The position numbers and the translations under genes were made by a program. The notes beneath the pieces are model-generated. The model saw only the letters and a list, made by a program, of their open reading frames with translations, was not told the DNA's origin and ran no database searches. 6,567 nucleotides of DNA from a bacterium. GTDB taxonomy: Bacteria; Tectomicrobia; Entotheonellia; Entotheonellales; Entotheonellaceae. The stretch spans positions 1-6,567 of the forward strand of contig JAPULM010000591.1 in NCBI GenBank assembly GCA_027294925.1, given 5' to 3'. Below are positions 5,857 through 6,567 of the stretch, one piece after another; position 1 is the stretch's first letter, and each line of letters starts with the position of its first letter.

Positions 5857-6567
5857 CTAGGGCATCGTCCCATTCGGCGCCACCGCTATCTTGAACGCGG
5901 TTCGACCATCCAGGCGATAGTCGCCATTTAAGGCATCAATAGCGTCGGCAACACGATTGAGTGGTAGTTGGTGTGACACCATCTGTTCTAACGGCAACTG
6001 TTTAGCTTCCAGCACCCGCACTGCGGCGAGTGAATCTTCATCGGTCATGCCCAGCGCGCCGATAAACGAAGCATTTTTCGATACGAGCTGCGTGGCAGGG
6101 TTAAATAGCACCTCGCCATCGTCGCCGGCGAGACCCACTTCCAGGAAACGGCCATCACCATCGCGCAGGTAGCCGATTCCTTCCGACCAGGCCGCCGCCT
6201 TACCCACACAACCATACACCACATCGGCGCCAAGCCGGCCGGGGGTTTCGTCTAGCACAGCCTGCAAGCGCGCTTCAGGCGTGCGCACATCGTCAATATT
6301 GATTACCGCATCAGCCCCGAAGGCCTGCGCCAGTTCAAGGCGATCCGCCGGGCCACCCACCACAATCGCCCGTGTGGCACCGGCCAAACGCGCCACACCA
6401 AGCGTCAATAGACCAATCGCCCCACTACCCTGCACCACCACGGTGCTACCCAGTTTTGGTTGTGCTTTACGCACGGCATGCGCAGCAACAGCTAACGGTT
6501 CATGTAAAACGGCGACCGAGGGTGAGGTATCAATCTTGAGCATAAACGTCGTTGGCGGAGAGCTGAG
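5857..6567 (-). CDS. Zinc-type (MDR) alcohol dehydrogenase, N-terminus beyond the window
   Basis: The frame is open to the right edge: the codons before ATG 6543 read LSSPPTTF with no stop, so that ATG is internal and the gene starts outside the window. The visible 237 residues are the cofactor domain and C-terminal part of a medium-chain dehydrogenase. They show HEPLAVAAHAV (the family's EPLA...A motif), VVVQGSGAIGLLTL (the GxGxxG dinucleotide site), RAIVVGGPADRLELAQAFGA and GRLGADVVYGCVGKAAA. Later come the G-x-EVGLAGD strand and a C-terminal LPLEQMVSHQLPLNRVADAI. The zinc-binding catalytic domain is missing only because of the window edge. It oxidises an alcohol or reduces a carbonyl with NAD(P); the substrate is unknown. 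It is followed by the monooxygenase after 69 bp on the same strand. The stop is TAG. Confidence 0.9.
   Translation of the reverse strand, partial: LSSPPTTFMLKIDTSPSVAVLHEPLAVAAHAVRKAQPKLGSTVVVQGSGAIGLLTLGVARLAGATRAIVVGGPADRLELAQAFGADAVINIDDVRTPEARLQAVLDETPGRLGADVVYGCVGKAAAWSEGIGYLRDGDGRFLEVGLAGDDGEVLFNPATQLVSKNASFIGALGMTDEDSLAAVRVLEAKQLPLEQMVSHQLPLNRVADAIDALNGDYRLDGRTAFKIAVAPNGTMP

Noticed and set aside
5845..5857. C-rich run before the dehydrogenase stop, considered as a terminator or slippery site.
   Set aside because: It has no paired stem and no T-run, and it lies at the gene end where a frameshift would have little effect.

Overview
The window (about 55% GC by eye) looks like a bacterial chromosomal segment. 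Its content is catabolic, redox and metal-handling genes. No rRNA, tRNA, CRISPR array or recognisable mobile element is seen. The lineage cannot be fixed from sequence alone. An MDR dehydrogenase, a luciferase-like monooxygenase, a ThDP enzyme and an exported copper-type gene set would suit an environmental (marine or soil) proteobacterial-type genome, but that is inference.

Layout. (1) 3-1511, plus strand: the larger part of an IlvB-like thiamin-diphosphate enzyme. It is cut at the 5' side by the window edge and interrupted by one in-frame TGA at 258-260. (2) 1512-1690: a convergent spacer holding a 9-bp inverted repeat and a short stretch that reads like a relic of a luciferase-like monooxygenase. 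(3) 3433 down to 1691, minus strand: a compact three-gene operon. It encodes a YcnI-like (DUF1775) protein, a four-helix CopD-like membrane protein, and a signal-peptide protein with a YtkA/FixH-like domain and a C-terminal membrane anchor. The set looks like a periplasmic/inner-membrane copper-handling module. (4) 3523-3981, plus strand and divergent from it: an exported single-domain rhodanese whose catalytic cysteine codon is TGA. (5) 6567 down to 3998, minus strand: a 5'-truncated zinc-type alcohol dehydrogenase, an F420-type luciferase-like monooxygenase and an alpha/beta hydrolase, arranged head to tail like a small catabolic operon.

The main result is the rhodanese. A conventional gene call stops at 3831 and gives 102 aa that lack the active site and the C-terminal half of the domain. 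Reading the TGA as selenocysteine restores a complete 152-aa protein with the motif Tyr-Sec-Ala-Cys-Pro and a normal rhodanese C-terminus ending at 3981. A 5-bp GC-rich hairpin with a GUU loop begins 17 nt after the TGA (loop 22 nt after it), matching the expected position and loop-G rule of bacterial SECIS elements. This is best read as a previously truncated selenoprotein: an exported Sec-rhodanese beside a copper operon. TGA also serves as an ordinary stop for several genes here, so a genome-wide code change is not the explanation. The second in-frame TGA, in the ThDP gene, is probably a Trp-codon nonsense change, a sequencing error or a pseudogene lesion.
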